NCBI GenBank assembly: GCA_922989275.2
Contig: OV277858.1
Coordinates: forward strand, 16,615,727-16,679,726
DNA: 64,000 nucleotides
Direction of reading: 5' to 3'
DNA from: Gari tellinella
Lineage: Eukaryota > Mollusca > Bivalvia > Cardiida > Psammobiidae
In this document: positions 1 to 11,640 of the stretch, one piece after another
How positions within the stretch are numbered: position 1 is the stretch's first letter
Layout of the letters: every line of letters starts with the position of its first letter
Notes under the pieces: generated by a model
What the model was told of the DNA's origin: nothing
Seen by the model: the letters and a program-made list of their open reading frames with translations, nothing else
Database searches by the model: none
Made by a program: the position numbers and the translations under genes

Positions 1-1981
1 TTCAACAATATAATGTGTTAGAAATCCTGATTATTGTCACGTCCGTAGAGTGATCATTTTTAACAAACGAAACAGAAACGCAACACAGAAATGTTTGAGC
101 CAAACCCGGTGGGGGGAAATAAAATGCTGGTGTCATTTGGCTTACGGTTGTTTTATATGTGGGCTTGTTAAAGTGTGAACTGACTTCTATCTATCTATTT
201 ATCTGCCTTCAAGTCGAACCACTTGTGGGGACCTGACTTTGACGCGCGTCAGGTACCGAGACAATTAATAAGAATAATATAAAAATAATAAAAGATAAGA
301 TAAAGTGGTTTGTTTCAATGACTTTGAAGAGTTACGTGACTAAACGTGGTCGAGACAATCCGTGTTATTTCCATTATTGTATTATATCTCTATAAGGTCA
401 GTTTGACTATTTGTTGATTCTCTGTTTCATTGTTGTTGCGCTGGTAATGATGCTGATACTACTTGTTTGGCTGCAACTGTTTCTTGCTGAATGTGTTCCT
501 GCAATTCGACAACAGTTTATTAAAGGTTATGTTTTGTATTTTAATATTCAAACAGATGTTCCACTGTGATATTGTATCTCTATATTTGTGTCTGCCCCTG
601 GAGCTATTGGTTGGTATCTATATATGTATGTCGGTCTGTTTGCTTACTTGTCTTTTTTGTCTGTCTATTTGTTTACCTATCTATTATTTCAGCCTATGTA
701 TCCATGTAACTGTCTGTGGGTCTGCACAATTAACTGTTTACCTGACAGCCTACATACTTATCTAAATATCAGTATGCGTGCCTGTCCGTATGTCTTTATT
801 CATGAGTAATTATTTCACTGTTGTTCACTAGTATTATCTCTATCAATACGTACACAACGTCTCTATTTCTGTATTTTTCTTGTTTGCTCCTTAACGCTTC
901 TCATTTAATATTAGGTAAATATTGTGCGATATTTTAACAATAGGGATCATAATTATAGCAGGAGTAATACTTTATTACACATTTTATAGACAAATAATCA
1001 AACAAACATCTATATTGCCAATGAAAGCGACAATGAAAGAAACTACAGAGAGGATAATCTTGATCACCTTCTCATATTAACATGTTCGGTAAGACAACGT
1101 TACACTATGTACAACTGAGGTAATATCAGTCAGGGGCATATTTTTCTGAGAATTAAAATTGTTGACTGAATTGTTTTAACTATGCAGTTTTTCTTTTAAA
1201 ACATTTAGTATTACCTTGTTGAAGAACATTGCGTATACACTCATATCATCCGTTTGGCTAGTTTCGCTCGAAAAAAGACCTGAAAGAAATGAACAATTAA
1301 TTCAGCAAAAATAATAACACTAATTATAACACATGTAATGCCATGTTGTCTTTGACTTTATATAATCATCCTCTGTGTTTATTTATCAAATTCAGTAGCT
1401 TATGGTGGATGTGTTGCTAAAAAGTACGGTTTTTGATTGTATAGGCCAGTCTAACACATAATCCCTATTTCTAATTTCACGAGATCCCAATTTCTAACTG
1501 TCCTCTGGCTCGTTTTAAATACCCACTGTAAATCACTGGCACATTGGACCTCGGTTCATTAGGTATCATCCGAAAGACGTTGTCCTCAGAGGTATCGACC
1601 TCACGATGGTCTATTATCTAATCAGTTTTTTTGTAAAGTGTATCGAAATTGATAGATTGCATCTTATCAGAATCCACAAAGCTGCTTATTTAAACTGTAC
1701 TTGGTATAAGACAGCGGAGGAGTAAATAGTCACATTACAGAAAGGAGAGAGTCCCGAGCAACTGTGTGACATCTTAAGTCATACACATTACTACATGGCC
1801 GTTTCCTTGTGTGTCAATGCGTTACACCTACATATGTTGGGTAACAAAGTGTTTGTTTCCAGAAAAATATACAATTGTAACTGATAATCATGTTAACAGA
1901 AAAGTTCCTGGTAAAGAACACCGCAATAAATTGGATATTTGATAAATGACTTCAAATTAATAAAGGAGTAAAGTAAAGTAA
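1..1981. other. Non-coding stretch, no gene recognised
   Basis: I see no convincing gene. The sequence is AT-rich with short pyrimidine-rich runs of CTAT/CTGT type (about 186-206 and 600-760). These runs create small open frames of low complexity that I do not accept as genes. A motif near 1545-1575 (GGACCTCGGTTCATTAGG, then ATCCGAAAG) recurs in similar form near 14835-14870, so this is probably an old dispersed repeat. Confidence 0.6.
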
Positions 1982-2517
1982 GTTGTGTTTGTAACATGTT
2001 ATAAAATAATATGTGTCTTGAACAAGTAATGTATATTTTGATCTCAATGTTTGCAGTGCAGAGAGTGAGAAACCAGATTCGACACTGAATAAATCAGAGT
2101 CTAGTCTGGAAAAAGTACTGTCTGGTTAAAATTTAATATAAGCTAACTAAACATCAGAATGTGAGCAGTGTATATCCAATAAGACATGAATATATTTAGT
2201 ATCTGATCTGGATCAATAAGATGTAAAATTGTATTGTTAAAAAATAAAGACTCTTTTATTATATGGAATATCAAAATCCGTTCTTCAAATATTAGTGATG
2301 TCAAGTGTGCCTTTAATGCTATTCAACTATTTAAAGATAACTTCAAATAGCTCACAATTTACATCGTTTAGGTTGTGTTTACACAACTTAAATTATCATC
2401 CAAAATGTAGTGTTTCTTAGAGATCTACTTTCTCTTTTTGTCTAGTATGTCTCTCATTTATCCAGTAATGATACAAATCTAACAATAGTTTAACCATAAA
2501 TTACCTATAGCATTTAT
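1982..2517 (+). repeat. Dispersed 536-bp repeat, copy 1
   Basis: This segment is repeated in direct orientation at 6891-7430. Both copies run from a GTTGTG..TTTGTAACAT start to a TAGCATTTAT end and differ by scattered substitutions and one small insertion. Neither copy starts with TG and ends with CA, and no retroelement coding sequence lies between them, so I do not call them LTRs. They look like two copies of an unclassified interspersed repeat or a segmental duplication. Confidence 0.8.
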
Positions 2518-3518
2518 ATAAGAAAAAAAAGCTTGCTTTTTTCCGATCTTAGGTAATGCACGAAAAAATAAGGAATTCCAATTCAATTCAATCACTGACA
2601 GACTTTGAAAAGTGTTTGATTTGCGCGTGTATAACTTCCTTAAAAATTAAGCAACAAGACGACATAGGGGCTGACATCCTGAAAATAATACTTAAAGACT
2701 CCAACAAATGCAAGTGGCCGTCAGTTTTAAGCTCTCGATTCAAATTTTCGTTTTGTTATTCACCACAATGAAGCAATAATTGATGAAGTAAGACGTTATT
2801 TACGTGGACTTTTTTATTTTAAATCGTAGTTAAACGAACTATATTCTGTGATAACCTACGCCGGAAACGGCGTAGTACTTCGTCTTAGTTCCGTCGTCAA
2901 ATTATGTCAGACAGTTTGAGTGATTAGAACCATACCATTTAACGATTAGATTCTACTATTTGACATGGATATTCCACTGGAAACCAAGATTGTGACACAG
3001 AATTGAACTACACCCGGGATCAGTTATCAGGTAAGTTGAATTCAACAGCCATAAAACTGGTAAATTAATGCCTCTTTCATTAAGAAATTACATAAACTTT
3101 GAAAAAGTTAAGAAAAACAACAATCCACCAGTCAGCTGAGGTTAGCCTTTATTGAAAATGCGACACTAATGCGGGGCATGATCTGGATCTACTCTGTTTG
3201 ACATCCAGAAGTTAGATTCTAATTCTGGTAGGTAAAAAAGATGTTTATTGAAATTTATCATACAATATTGAGCATGTAGCTAAGTGTGTAGACAATGTGT
3301 AATATATAAGACTTGTTAAGGGTTGTACCTTGAAGTACTTGAACCAGATACAAACTGCCCTGTAGACTCACATGCAAAATATGAAGTATCTATCAAATGT
3401 AGCTGCAAAGTTGTGGCCTATGTCAATTGCATCCTATTTTACTTCTAGAGGACATCTACATGGCCTTGACCTTCGTCTTACTTACATGTCAGTTGTACTG
3501 TTATCAAAGATTCTTTAA
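2518..3518. other. Non-coding stretch with one perfect small hairpin
   Basis: No gene is recognised. At 2856-2875 a perfect 8-bp stem (CTACGCCG with CGGCGTAG) closes a GAAA tetraloop, the stable GNRA class. It is isolated and unexplained. The stretch ends at the TTTAA target site (3514-3518) of the next element. Confidence 0.5.
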
Positions 3519-4034
3519 AGGGACTCGCAACCGGATGGTGTACTTGTCAAAATAAAATAAAATACTCAAATAAGGCAAATTTGTGGCATTATTTGGCTTC
3601 TGACATTAAAAAAATATGATCAGTCCAAAAATAGTCTCAAGAATCGTCACTGAATCGTAGTGTTTTTAATTATTTTCCATAGTTTTTCTATAGCGTTAGC
3701 TAACGGTATAGTTGTTGTTGTTGCTTCTCTACACGGGCTAAGACATAAACCCGAGCCGAATATGTAGCTATCAATCGCTTCCAGTGGAGTATGTTAATTC
3801 GCTACCATATAGATAGAGAGCGCCAGTAGCCGCGTGAATAAAGGCGCTTCCTATTTTGTCATGTTTGTCTCCGCATGGAGGGTCACGGGTTCGAATCCCA
3901 CCAAAGCCACATCTTTTTTTTTAATACATTTTTTAACATAATTGATTATCCTAAACTACATATTACCCATTTATATAAGCATTTGACATATTTACAAATT
4001 ACTATTTTTAATGCTAAATCCGGTTGCGAGCCCC
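3519..4034 (+). mobile_element. TTTAA-flanked TIR element with tRNA-like module, copy 1
   Basis: A 516-bp non-autonomous element. Its ends AGGGACTCGCAACCGGAT and ATCCGGTTGCGAGCCCC are inverted repeats, flanked by TTTAA on both sides (3514-3518 and 4035-4039). A second copy lies at 47034-47556 and a decayed third at about 61640-61932. At copy 2 the empty site can be read because the element sits in a reading frame that is restored when it is removed with one TTTAA. A TTAA-type target is known for piggyBac-like transposases, but whether such an enzyme moved this family is inference. The interior carries a tRNA-like block at 3826-3910. Confidence 0.85.
3826..3910 (+). other. tRNA-like module (pol III A/B-box type) inside TIR element
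   Basis: The block begins GTAGCCGCGTGAATAAAGGC, like the 5' half of a leucine or serine tRNA, and ends in GGGTTCGAATCCC, a canonical B box and T-arm, followed by AAAGCCAC and a T-run at about 3913-3922. The spacing allows a long variable arm. The acceptor stem pairs only partly in this copy but better in copy 2 (GTAGCC with AGCTAC). It is a tRNA-derived sequence, not a working tRNA gene. The T-run could serve as a pol III terminator. Confidence 0.6.
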
Positions 4035-4039
4035 TTTAA

Positions 4040-5944
4040 TGCACATGCCAAAATGAAATCTCTATCACGTGAAATTACACAGTTATGGCAAAGTTCTGCG
4101 TATTTGGCCTTTAAAAGCTGAGTCTCCTTATAATGCAACCTATTTTCGTTTATTATGTTATAATTGAAAGAGCCTACAAAGTACAGTATATAGTAAATAT
4201 TTGAAAGAAAGCATTGGAAAGACAAGTTAGAGGCAATGTGTGGGGGGCTTTAGATTGAAATATAAGCCTATAATGTGTACAGTTCTGACTCTAACAGTAT
4301 AATTATTTTCATTTCAGGCCATGAAACCTTATTTACGATACAGGTCAGTGCTCCACATAAGTTGGAGTAATCAGACCAAATGCAGCTTTTCTTCATGTCA
4401 GTTATCTGTAGCCCTGTATGAGTATAACTATGTCAACATTAATTTATTATCATTCTGATTTGGAACTTTAGCTCCATTGATTGAATACATATACCAGACA
4501 TGCTGAACAATTGTTAGAGAACACTAGTGTCACTGTGCGGAATAAAACCTGTTATTTGGTCAATATGTTAAGTCATGCACAAATTATAAAAGAAAACAAC
4601 AACACAAAAGTCCTGAGATGTTTGAGGCCTGTAGAGTGCCTTATACATAACAATACATTATTTATGTACTATCTATTGCAGAATCAGCATAGCCTTTATG
4701 CTGTTTCCTGACTCACCAGTGCAATGTTTGGAATGTTTCCCTGCCTGAAGTGGTAAACAATGTAGGACAAGCATCAACCATGACATTCAGCAGTTTCCCA
4801 TCCAATATGGACTTTCATACAGATAGTCAGAGAATTTGATACAAATTAAAACTGATTTTTTTTCAAGAGAGAACAACATAAGTTTGAGCTGAATTGAAGT
4901 AGTAATTAGATGAACTGATTAGAGCGGTGGATAAGTTAAAATGGATCAAATTCCATGACAGCAGCAAATCCTATGGTGTATTTTAACTAATCATTAAAAT
5001 TGTCCCTTTGAACCAATTATAATGAGTAGTCACAGTGACTGTCACACCATATGGTTTAATACAGACATAAAAATTTAAGTTTTTGAAGAAATCTCCTTAT
5101 GCGGAGCCCTGCATCCATGTTAATTATTTAAAAGAAAAACTATGCTGTGTCAATTTGTGACAAATGATTTTAATATAGTCTCTAAAAGCTGTAATTATGT
5201 ATATATGAAATTGAAACGTAACTTTAGTGTTGTTGTGTTGTTTTACTGCTGTGTATTATACGAACTGATGAAATAAAAAAAAGCAAATTAAATATACATA
5301 ACGAAATATTTTTCCTGCTGTGTTTATAAATAATTCCTAAAGTGCCAGTAAAATAAAATCAGAATTGAAAGCCCTAGTAGAGAACCTTAATCTTAACAAG
5401 ATCATGTTTGTCTTTTTGCCAATGTGCTATTTCACTCTCTGACACACTTATTTTGAATATCGATGCCAACAGTTGTCTCATTTACAGTATAACATTTAAT
5501 TCAACCACTACATGATGTCCAATTGTTGATGTGCAAGACAACTTGTCAAGTTACTGCATTATGTAAGAATATTTAGATAGAAGTAAAGCACAAAGCCTCT
5601 TAGGTGCTTTCTGATTACTTTCACCTTGCTTTACCCCTTTCTTCCATAGCCAAAAGTGCAAATATCCTATATCAAACTATGTCATAAACACTGACTGCTT
5701 AAAGTAAGATGAAAGTAACTTTTTGCAGGTAGCTCCTGTCAGAGCTTTTTGCTGTACTTTTATCTTGCTTTGAACTACCTCATATGTTCAAAACAGTCAC
5801 TGGGTAGCAAGTACGCATTTGATATATTTATACTGAGGTGTAGGTAGAGGTGTTGTAGGCACTTCTGTGGAGGAAATGGTTAATGTATGGTCTCTGTTAT
5901 ACTGAACCAGAATGCAAGTTTTGACCACACAGCATTACTGTATT
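4040..5944. other. Non-coding stretch, no gene recognised
   Basis: AT-rich with no supported coding sequence. A pyrimidine tract ending in TTTCAG occurs near 4305-4317 and resembles a splice acceptor, but nothing downstream reads as a recognisable exon. I see no TIRs or tandem repeats here. Confidence 0.5.
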
Positions 5945-6545
5945 TTGCATCATTTTTATGCACCCGTGCGACTTAGTCGGGGGAATATTTGTTTGTGGTC
6001 TGTCTTTCTGTCTGTTTGTCTGCACACAACTTTAATCTTGGCCATAACTTTAAATAACGTGGGTTAGAGACTTTATATTTTGTATGTGTACTCACCACAA
6101 GAATCTATTGAGGTCAGTACAATTTGGTCACGTCCTGCAAAGGTCAAGGTCATTTAGAGGTCAACTCCGGTGAAAAGGGAGATAACTCATCCTATATTAT
6201 TTCAAGTGAATAGGAAGGGAGGTAACTCATCCTAACTGGCCATAACTCTTTGATAATGTGATCATTTCTTAATTAAGAAATAAGTCCTCATTATGACATT
6301 GACAAACCTTGTTATCACAACAACGTCATCATGTCATCATATGACGTCATGATACTATGTTGATGATTCATTTGGATAAGCTAGAACAAGCGTTTTTCTT
6401 TAAATATTGCAACACAACAACGACAAGGAGTACAATTATAGCCTGCTGTATGTTTTTATTTGAAAGCCAAATGAATACATTGCAGTGACAAAAACCTCGG
6501 CCGTCGGGGACATTTGTCACTTTCTGTGACACAATTCTTGTTTGT
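5945..6545 (+). repeat. Interspersed repeat of mollusc MITE style
   Basis: Begins near ATGCACCCGTGCGACTTAGT with a GT/CT-rich head (TTTGTCTG runs) and ends near CTGTGACACAATTCTTGTTT. The interior has AAGGTCAAGGTCATTTAGAG and two nearby copies of a GGGAGRTAACTCATCC motif (about 6177 and 6219). This layout is common among dispersed molluscan repeats from general knowledge. No transposase is present and I cannot define the ends exactly. Confidence 0.45.
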
Positions 6546-6562
6546 TCGTAATCCTATTTTTA

Positions 6563-6885
6563 TTAGTTCACCTGAGACTTTTCAAGTGAACTATAGTGAC
6601 CAGTAGATGTCTGTTGTCCATCAACATTTGGTTTGGTACACTCTAGCGGCCATAGATTTACCCCCATTAAGATCATATTTGCTCAGGCTATTCATCTTCA
6701 AGAGTTATAGCTTCACTTTGAAGATTGGTCGTATGGGGTCAAAAAATAGGTCACAATGTCATATCTTAGATGATAGTTTATTAAGACTCTTGGTAAATGT
6801 GCCACAATATTGTCAAAATCAAGAAGCATTAAGTTTTACTTATTAGTACAATTTTGCTTTTTTCCGTCCATAGGCAAAGCCTAAA
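6563..6885 (+). repeat. Truncated copy of a TTAGTTCACCTGA-type repeat
   Basis: The start TTAGTTCACCTGAGACTTTT followed by GTGAACTATAGTGACC resembles the left end of the element at about 10675-11545 (TTAGTTCACCTGACACG, then GTGAGC-like sequence and GTGATCGCC). The right end is missing. An open frame at 6607-6846 is not supported as a gene. Confidence 0.45.
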
Positions 6886-6890
6886 TACAA

Positions 6891-7430
6891 GTTGTTTTTG
6901 TAACATCTTATAAAATAATATGTTTCTTGAACAAGTAATGTATAGTTTGATCTTAATGTTTGCAGTGCAGAGAGTGAGAAACCAGATTCGACACTGAATA
7001 AATCTGAGTCTGGTCTGGAAAAAGTTCTGTCTGGTTAAAATTTAATATAAGCTAACTATCTAAACATCAGAATGTGAGCAGTGTATATCCAATAAGACAT
7101 GAATACATTTAGTATCTGATCTGGATCAATAAGATGTAAAACTGTATTGTTTAAAAGTAAAGACCCTTTTATTATATGGAATATCAAAATCCGTTCTTCA
7201 AATATTAGTGATGCCAAGAGTGCCTTTAATGCTATTCAATCATTTAAAGATAACTTCAAATAGCTCACAATTTACATCGTTCAGGTTGTGTTTACACAAC
7301 TTAAATTATCATCGAAACTGTAATGTTTCTTAGAGATCTACTTTCTCTTTTTGTCGAGAATGTCTCTCATTCATCCAGAAATGATACTAATCTAACGATA
7401 GTTTAACCATAAATTACATATAGCATTTAT
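6891..7430 (+). repeat. Dispersed repeat, copy 2
   Basis: Direct-orientation copy of 1982-2517, similar across its whole length (for example the block around TTTGCAGTGCAGAGAGTGAG is shared). Copy 2 has a short extra CTAACTAT-type duplication near 7055. Confidence 0.8.
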
Positions 7431-8527
7431 TATAGTCCTATAGCATGTATACACATGGTAACTCTCTGCAAGGTGGATGGTTACTTTGGCTAAAGAGAAA
7501 GTAAAGCGGAATGCTCCAATAGGAACTGTCAACTTTTCTTTCATCACGACTGAAGCGTCCACCCATACTAACGCATTTCACACATACCATTGGTTGAGTG
7601 CAATTATTCAGACAAGGTCGTGGCACTCTATTTAGGTGAATCGCAATTTTTTTAGTTAAAATATAGAATGTGTTAGTTGGTATAATATAGAGAAAAGTGC
7701 AACATTGGAACCTTATACTGTTCCGAAAACGTGTTCTTTTCGAGAAACTATACGGTAAAAGCAATAAGTAATGAAGATATGCGTTCCAGAATATCCATCA
7801 GAATTACTTCCATCTTATATATGTCAATGGGCCGACACTGTTAAGTAAAAGTAATGTAACTGACTTGATGGAATAGCCATAATGAGTTCGGTAGTCAAAA
7901 CAGGTTTGCACTTATATTGTGTACTGAGTAGGTAGATTATACTTACCTACCGGTATATGAACATTTCTATTTGTAAAGCTAAATGCGCCGATCTATCTGT
8001 TTCAACATTTTCACAATATGGTGTTAAAACAGCAGTTTTTTGTGCATTGGCGACTGCAGAGAAAATATGACTATAATATGTAATCAGAGGTATTTGTTTT
8101 ACAGAACATAACTTCCAAATTATACAAGTATAAGGACTAATTGTAATATAATTTGAATTCAATAAATATATTGCATGCATCAATTAAGGGTAAACCTTGC
8201 TGGCTTAGGTATGAACTTCTATAGAATGATTGTCCACCGTGTTTAAGCGAACTGAACGGGAGCAACGCAGAAGGCTCAACCAATAGTTGGCTGCTGTATT
8301 CTTTTAAAACTGTCACTAGTTTAATCTTGAGTTGTTAACACTGTTCGCATTTACATCAATATTGAAGTAATTATAGTTTGTTGGAGTGTGGAATTTAAAA
8401 TCAAGTATAGAGTTTATGGGCATAAAAAAACTAGTATGATTTATGTATCCTGGTCAAACAGATAACGGGAACCTATGTCGGAAATTGAGGTAGAAATACA
8501 TTACTTGTTGCTGTAAAGATATAAAAT
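7431..8527. other. Non-coding stretch, no gene recognised
   Basis: No supported feature. Open frames on the minus strand (7438-7764 and 7947-8183) show no recognisable domain, and their composition is like the surrounding AT-rich DNA. Confidence 0.5.
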
Positions 8528-8805
8528 GCAACGACAAAACTAGAAATAGAAGTAGTAATGTTAAAAGTAGTAGTGCATATGGTAGTGTGGTAGTTGCAGT
8601 AGAATAAGTATTAGTAGTGACAGTACTAGTGTGTAATAGTAAGTTGTAGTAGTAGTAGTTGCAGTAATAGTAACAGTAATAAAAGGAATTGGTAGCAGTA
8701 GAAGAAGAATTAGTAGTAATGGTAGGTTACAGTAGTTGGAGTATTAATAATGGAAGAAAGTAGTAGTAGTAGTAGACTAAGTAACTGTTATAATTAGTAG
8801 TAGTT
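8528..8805 (+). repeat. Imperfect (GTA)n trinucleotide array
   Basis: Dominated by AGT/GTA triplets with scattered interruptions (AGTAGTAGTAGTTGCAGTAATAG type). It is the first of several such arrays in the window, at 9216-9375, 10064-10345, 22095-22640, 60784-61475 and 63478-63705. Confidence 0.8.
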
Positions 8806-9215
8806 TCGTTCAAACATATTTTATGTCCAATATTTTTACAGGAAAAGAAGTTGGACAACAAGTTCTGCTAACATAGAGATGACCCTTCCCTTACAGTTTC
8901 ACAAATAATACAAACACTATAAGAGAGAGAATAAGATAGAGAGAAGAGAAAAAACTGAGGCTCAACCGTAATTGACATACACACATATATATTAGCAACT
9001 TGTGGGACATCTAATGGAATCAACTTCCTATATTTTGGGTAAACATCTGTTTAGATATGCCCCACTTAGACCCAGGACTCGTCATAATAGTTCCATAATT
9101 TTACACTGCATCAGAGCTCCAGATAAGAGGAAGTAAAATGAATAATTTGTTCGCGCTCATTTCAGCACCAAAACCTGTGGTGGAACCACCCGTTAGAATA
9201 GTATATTTTCATAAG
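8806..9215. other. Non-coding spacer between trinucleotide arrays
   Basis: No gene. It contains a short GAGA-rich run (about 8921-8952) and otherwise unique-looking AT-rich DNA between two GTA arrays. Confidence 0.5.
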
Positions 9216-9375
9216 TATTAGCAGTAGTAGAAGTGGTTGGTAAGTAGTGTGTTAGTTATTGATCTTATAGTAAAAGTAGCGGTAATAATAATAGTAGTAG
9301 TCATTCGTGTTATAGTTTTAACAGTGGTAGTAATTGTTGTAATAGTAGTAGTAATTGTTTTGATAGTAGTAGGGT
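9216..9375 (+). repeat. Imperfect (GTA)n array, left part of a split array
   Basis: AGTAGTAG-type triplets run up to the left end of the TIR element at 9376 and resume directly after its right end at 10064. The element therefore appears to have inserted into one continuous array. Confidence 0.7.
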
Positions 9376-10063
9376 AAAATAAAAACAGACCTGTGTTTCC
9401 GGTAACCCTAGTTTTTTCCCTCCAACCATAAACTGTTTTTTCTCTATTTTTCGAAAAATGTATCAGCGAATGTCAATAAGTTTTGCGGCGCTTGTTACAG
9501 ACGTTTTCTGCGGACCGTGTAATAGAAGCTACGTACCACTTAATTGTTTAAAAAGCTCATTTATAGACGTTTAAGTATTGCACAGTTTATTGTTAAATAA
9601 GATTTAGCAGCTTTCTAAGTGAAATTTGCTCTAAATATGTCGTAAAGTACTTTCCTTGCACATATAATCTGCTAGTGAGTTTACCGTTGACACATTCAAC
9701 ATGCAGACACTACATCTCATTGACTCATTTGACATGTATACAACACATTTCGAAACATAATTAACTCCATATATCATATATGTCACTACTTTGCTGTTTT
9801 GGTACACCAATATTGAACATCAATGATACCAGTTTAGATTTTGAAGGTAATTTTTGTAATGGAGTCTACCAATAGAATAACAATTTGAAACGATATTTAT
9901 AATAGTTATTTTATGAATAACCACAGGGCTCTGCACAATAAAACATTTTCATTTATTTTCATATATTAATATAGATCTAACTATATAAGATACTCCATCA
10001 GAAAGTTCAATGTATTATACTATGTTTTTGGCATGTAATAGGAAACACAGGTACTTTTTATTT
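9376..10063. mobile_element. 0.69-kb TIR element inserted in trinucleotide array
   Basis: The left end AAAATAAAAACAGACCTGTG continuing into TTTCC, and the right end GGAAACACAGGTACTTTTTA continuing into TTT, are inverted repeats of about 28 bp with a few mismatches. There is no coding sequence inside. The flanks are TAGTAGTAG on both sides, so target duplication cannot be separated from the array. It is a non-autonomous DNA element whose superfamily is not identifiable. Confidence 0.65.
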
Positions 10064-10345
10064 GGCCTAGTAGTAGTAGCAGTTGTAATAGTTGTAAGCA
10101 TGAAGTAGAATATCTAGTAGTAGTTGAAATCGTAGCTGGTGGTAGACGTAACAAAACTAATAGGTTCTAGTACTAGTAGGTAGTAGTAGATCTAGTAGGA
10201 GTAAGCAGTAGTAGAAGAAGTAGAAGTAGTAGTAGTAGTAAAATAATAAGAACGAGTAAGGTAATAGAAAGTATCAATAGCAGTAATAGTGAGTAGCAAT
10301 ATTAGCAGTTGTACTAGTAAGTAGTAATAATAGTAAGCACTATCA
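10064..10345 (+). repeat. Imperfect (GTA)n array abutting a PLE remnant
   Basis: GTA/GTAGT-rich sequence continues from the split array and stops where PLE coding similarity begins near 10346. An open frame on the opposite strand (10192-10428) is a low-complexity product of this array. Confidence 0.7.
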
Positions 10346-10671
10346 CCCAATCTAAAAGGACTAATCACTAAAGCCAAATTTGAAGAGAATAAAACGATAC
10401 CAAAAGTCACTCGATGCGGTTTGTGCAACTATCTAATGAAAGGAGCATGGTTAATCGTTAAATGTGGCAAGAAAGTATCAGTGAAAGAAAACACTAGCTG
10501 TGATGTAAAAATGTCATTTATGTAATTATATGCAACGGATGCCACGAAGAGTATATTGGAGAGACTAACGACTTAAGAAAACACATGACAGTACACAGAC
10601 AACACGTACGAGACACAAGAGTAAGAACATATCGACAGTTGTGCAACAGTAGAACCGAAATTCCGGGTGTC
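10346..10671 (+). pseudogene. Penelope-like element, linker plus GIY-YIG endonuclease fragment (copy a)
   Basis: Read on the plus strand, this resembles the C-terminal part of PLE proteins. A basic linker (LKGLITKAKFEENKTIPKVT) is followed by a Cys-rich CGLCNYL motif, then SCDVK, and after a one-base frameshift an IYVIICNGCHEEYIGET block, which is the GIY-YIG core (IYV and YIG), and MTVHRQHVRDTRVR, the arginine-bearing helix. These match the known PLE order: RT, linker, GIY-YIG nuclease. The RT part is absent; the fragment begins at the trinucleotide array. It is then broken by a younger repeat at about 10675 and resumes at 11549. It is a dead relic, and the family assignment rests on motif recognition. 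Confidence 0.75.
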
Positions 10672-10674
10672 CCC

Positions 10675-11545
10675 TTTTTAGTTCACCTGACACGTAGTGC
10701 CAAGATGAGCTATTGTGATCGCCCTGTGTCCGTCGTACGTCGTCGTTCGTCCGTCGACCGTCGCAATTTTTTTCTTCAAAAATCTTCTTCTTGGAAACCA
10801 CTGGGCCAATTTCATTAACACTTTATAGGATTGTTCATTGTAAGGTACTCTCTTAGATATCTACAAATATAGGTCATCCAATTGAAATTGTGTTTGCTAT
10901 GGAAACCAATTGAAAAAACTTTTTCTTGTCAAAAACTACTGGTCCGAATTGTAAATAATTTTACACAAATATGCCATTTGTGACCCTCTATAAGTTTTTT
11001 AAAATTATTTTCACTATCTTTAAAAAACATAAGAGGGTGGGGCAGATGTTCCTTATACGGCTATGTAGTGAAAACTTTAAAAATATTATTGTCAAAATCT
11101 ACTGGTCCGATTTGAAAGAAATGTTTTTACACAAATAGTCAATTGATGACCATGTACCAGATTTATTAAAATAAATTTGTTATCTTCAAAAACATGGCCG
11201 TCAGTGGGTGGGGTACGTATTCCTTATGTTAATGTAGAGTAAAACATTAAAAATCTTCTTCTCTGAAACATCTGGTTCAAATTCAAAATAATTTTACACA
11301 CTTGGTCAATTGATAACTCTGTACCAGATTTCTTCAAATCATTTTGTTATCTTAAAAATAATTGCAACCAGAGACGTTGACCCATCGCCAGTTTTCTTTA
11401 AATAATCTTACTAGCACAAACAACATCGTCACCAGTGGGTGGCGTGAATAAGTAAAAACATACTCATTACTGGTCAATTTACATGACCGTTATCAGAAGT
11501 ACCAGATGAGCGATTAAGGGCCGCATGCAACTCTTGTTTCAAAAA
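10675..11545 (+). mobile_element. Repeat element with ~163-bp internal tandem units, inserted in PLE
   Basis: Starts TTAGTTCACCTGACACG, then GAGCTATTGTGATCGCCC and a CGTC-rich stretch, and ends near GAGCGATTAAGGGCCGCATG, then CTCTTGTTTC. The interior holds three degenerate units that begin with TACTGGTCCGA-type sequence near 10938, 11100 and about 11266, each with an ACACAAAT..TCAATT..ACCAGATTT core. PLE coding similarity lies immediately on both sides, so this element interrupts the PLE. No transposase is visible. The open frames over 10565-10818 are artefacts of the CGTC-rich head. Confidence 0.65.
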
Positions 11546-11548
11546 GCA

Positions 11549-11640
11549 AACAGACAGCATCGTTACCAGAAGACAGAAAAGGGAAAGATTCATTCAAATG
11601 TTTAAACCAAGACTCAAATGGCTGTTTTATCGTCTCCTAG
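11549..11640 (+). pseudogene. PLE copy a, C-terminal end after the insertion
   Basis: One frame reads DSIVTRRQKRERFIQMFKPR, ending in an FKPRL motif. This resembles the usual PLE C-terminus (basic helix, then FKPKLN), which also appears in copy b (about 13476) and copy c (about 30210). It continues copy a across the inserted repeat and marks the 3' end of that PLE reading frame. Confidence 0.65.

Noticed and set aside
2856..2875. Perfect GNRA hairpin as an RNA gene element
   Set aside because: It is isolated, very short and without surrounding structure; chance cannot be excluded.
3826..3910. A functional tRNA gene
   Set aside because: The acceptor stem is mispaired, no credible anticodon arm forms, and the block is repeated inside a TIR element family.
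1982..7430. The duplicate pair as LTRs of a retrotransposon
   Set aside because: No TG..CA ends, no primer-binding site, no polypurine tract and no gag/pol between them.
10565..10818. Overlapping frames on both strands in a CGTC-rich region
   Set aside because: They span the junction of PLE copy a and the head of an inserted repeat; the CGTC runs account for the open frames.
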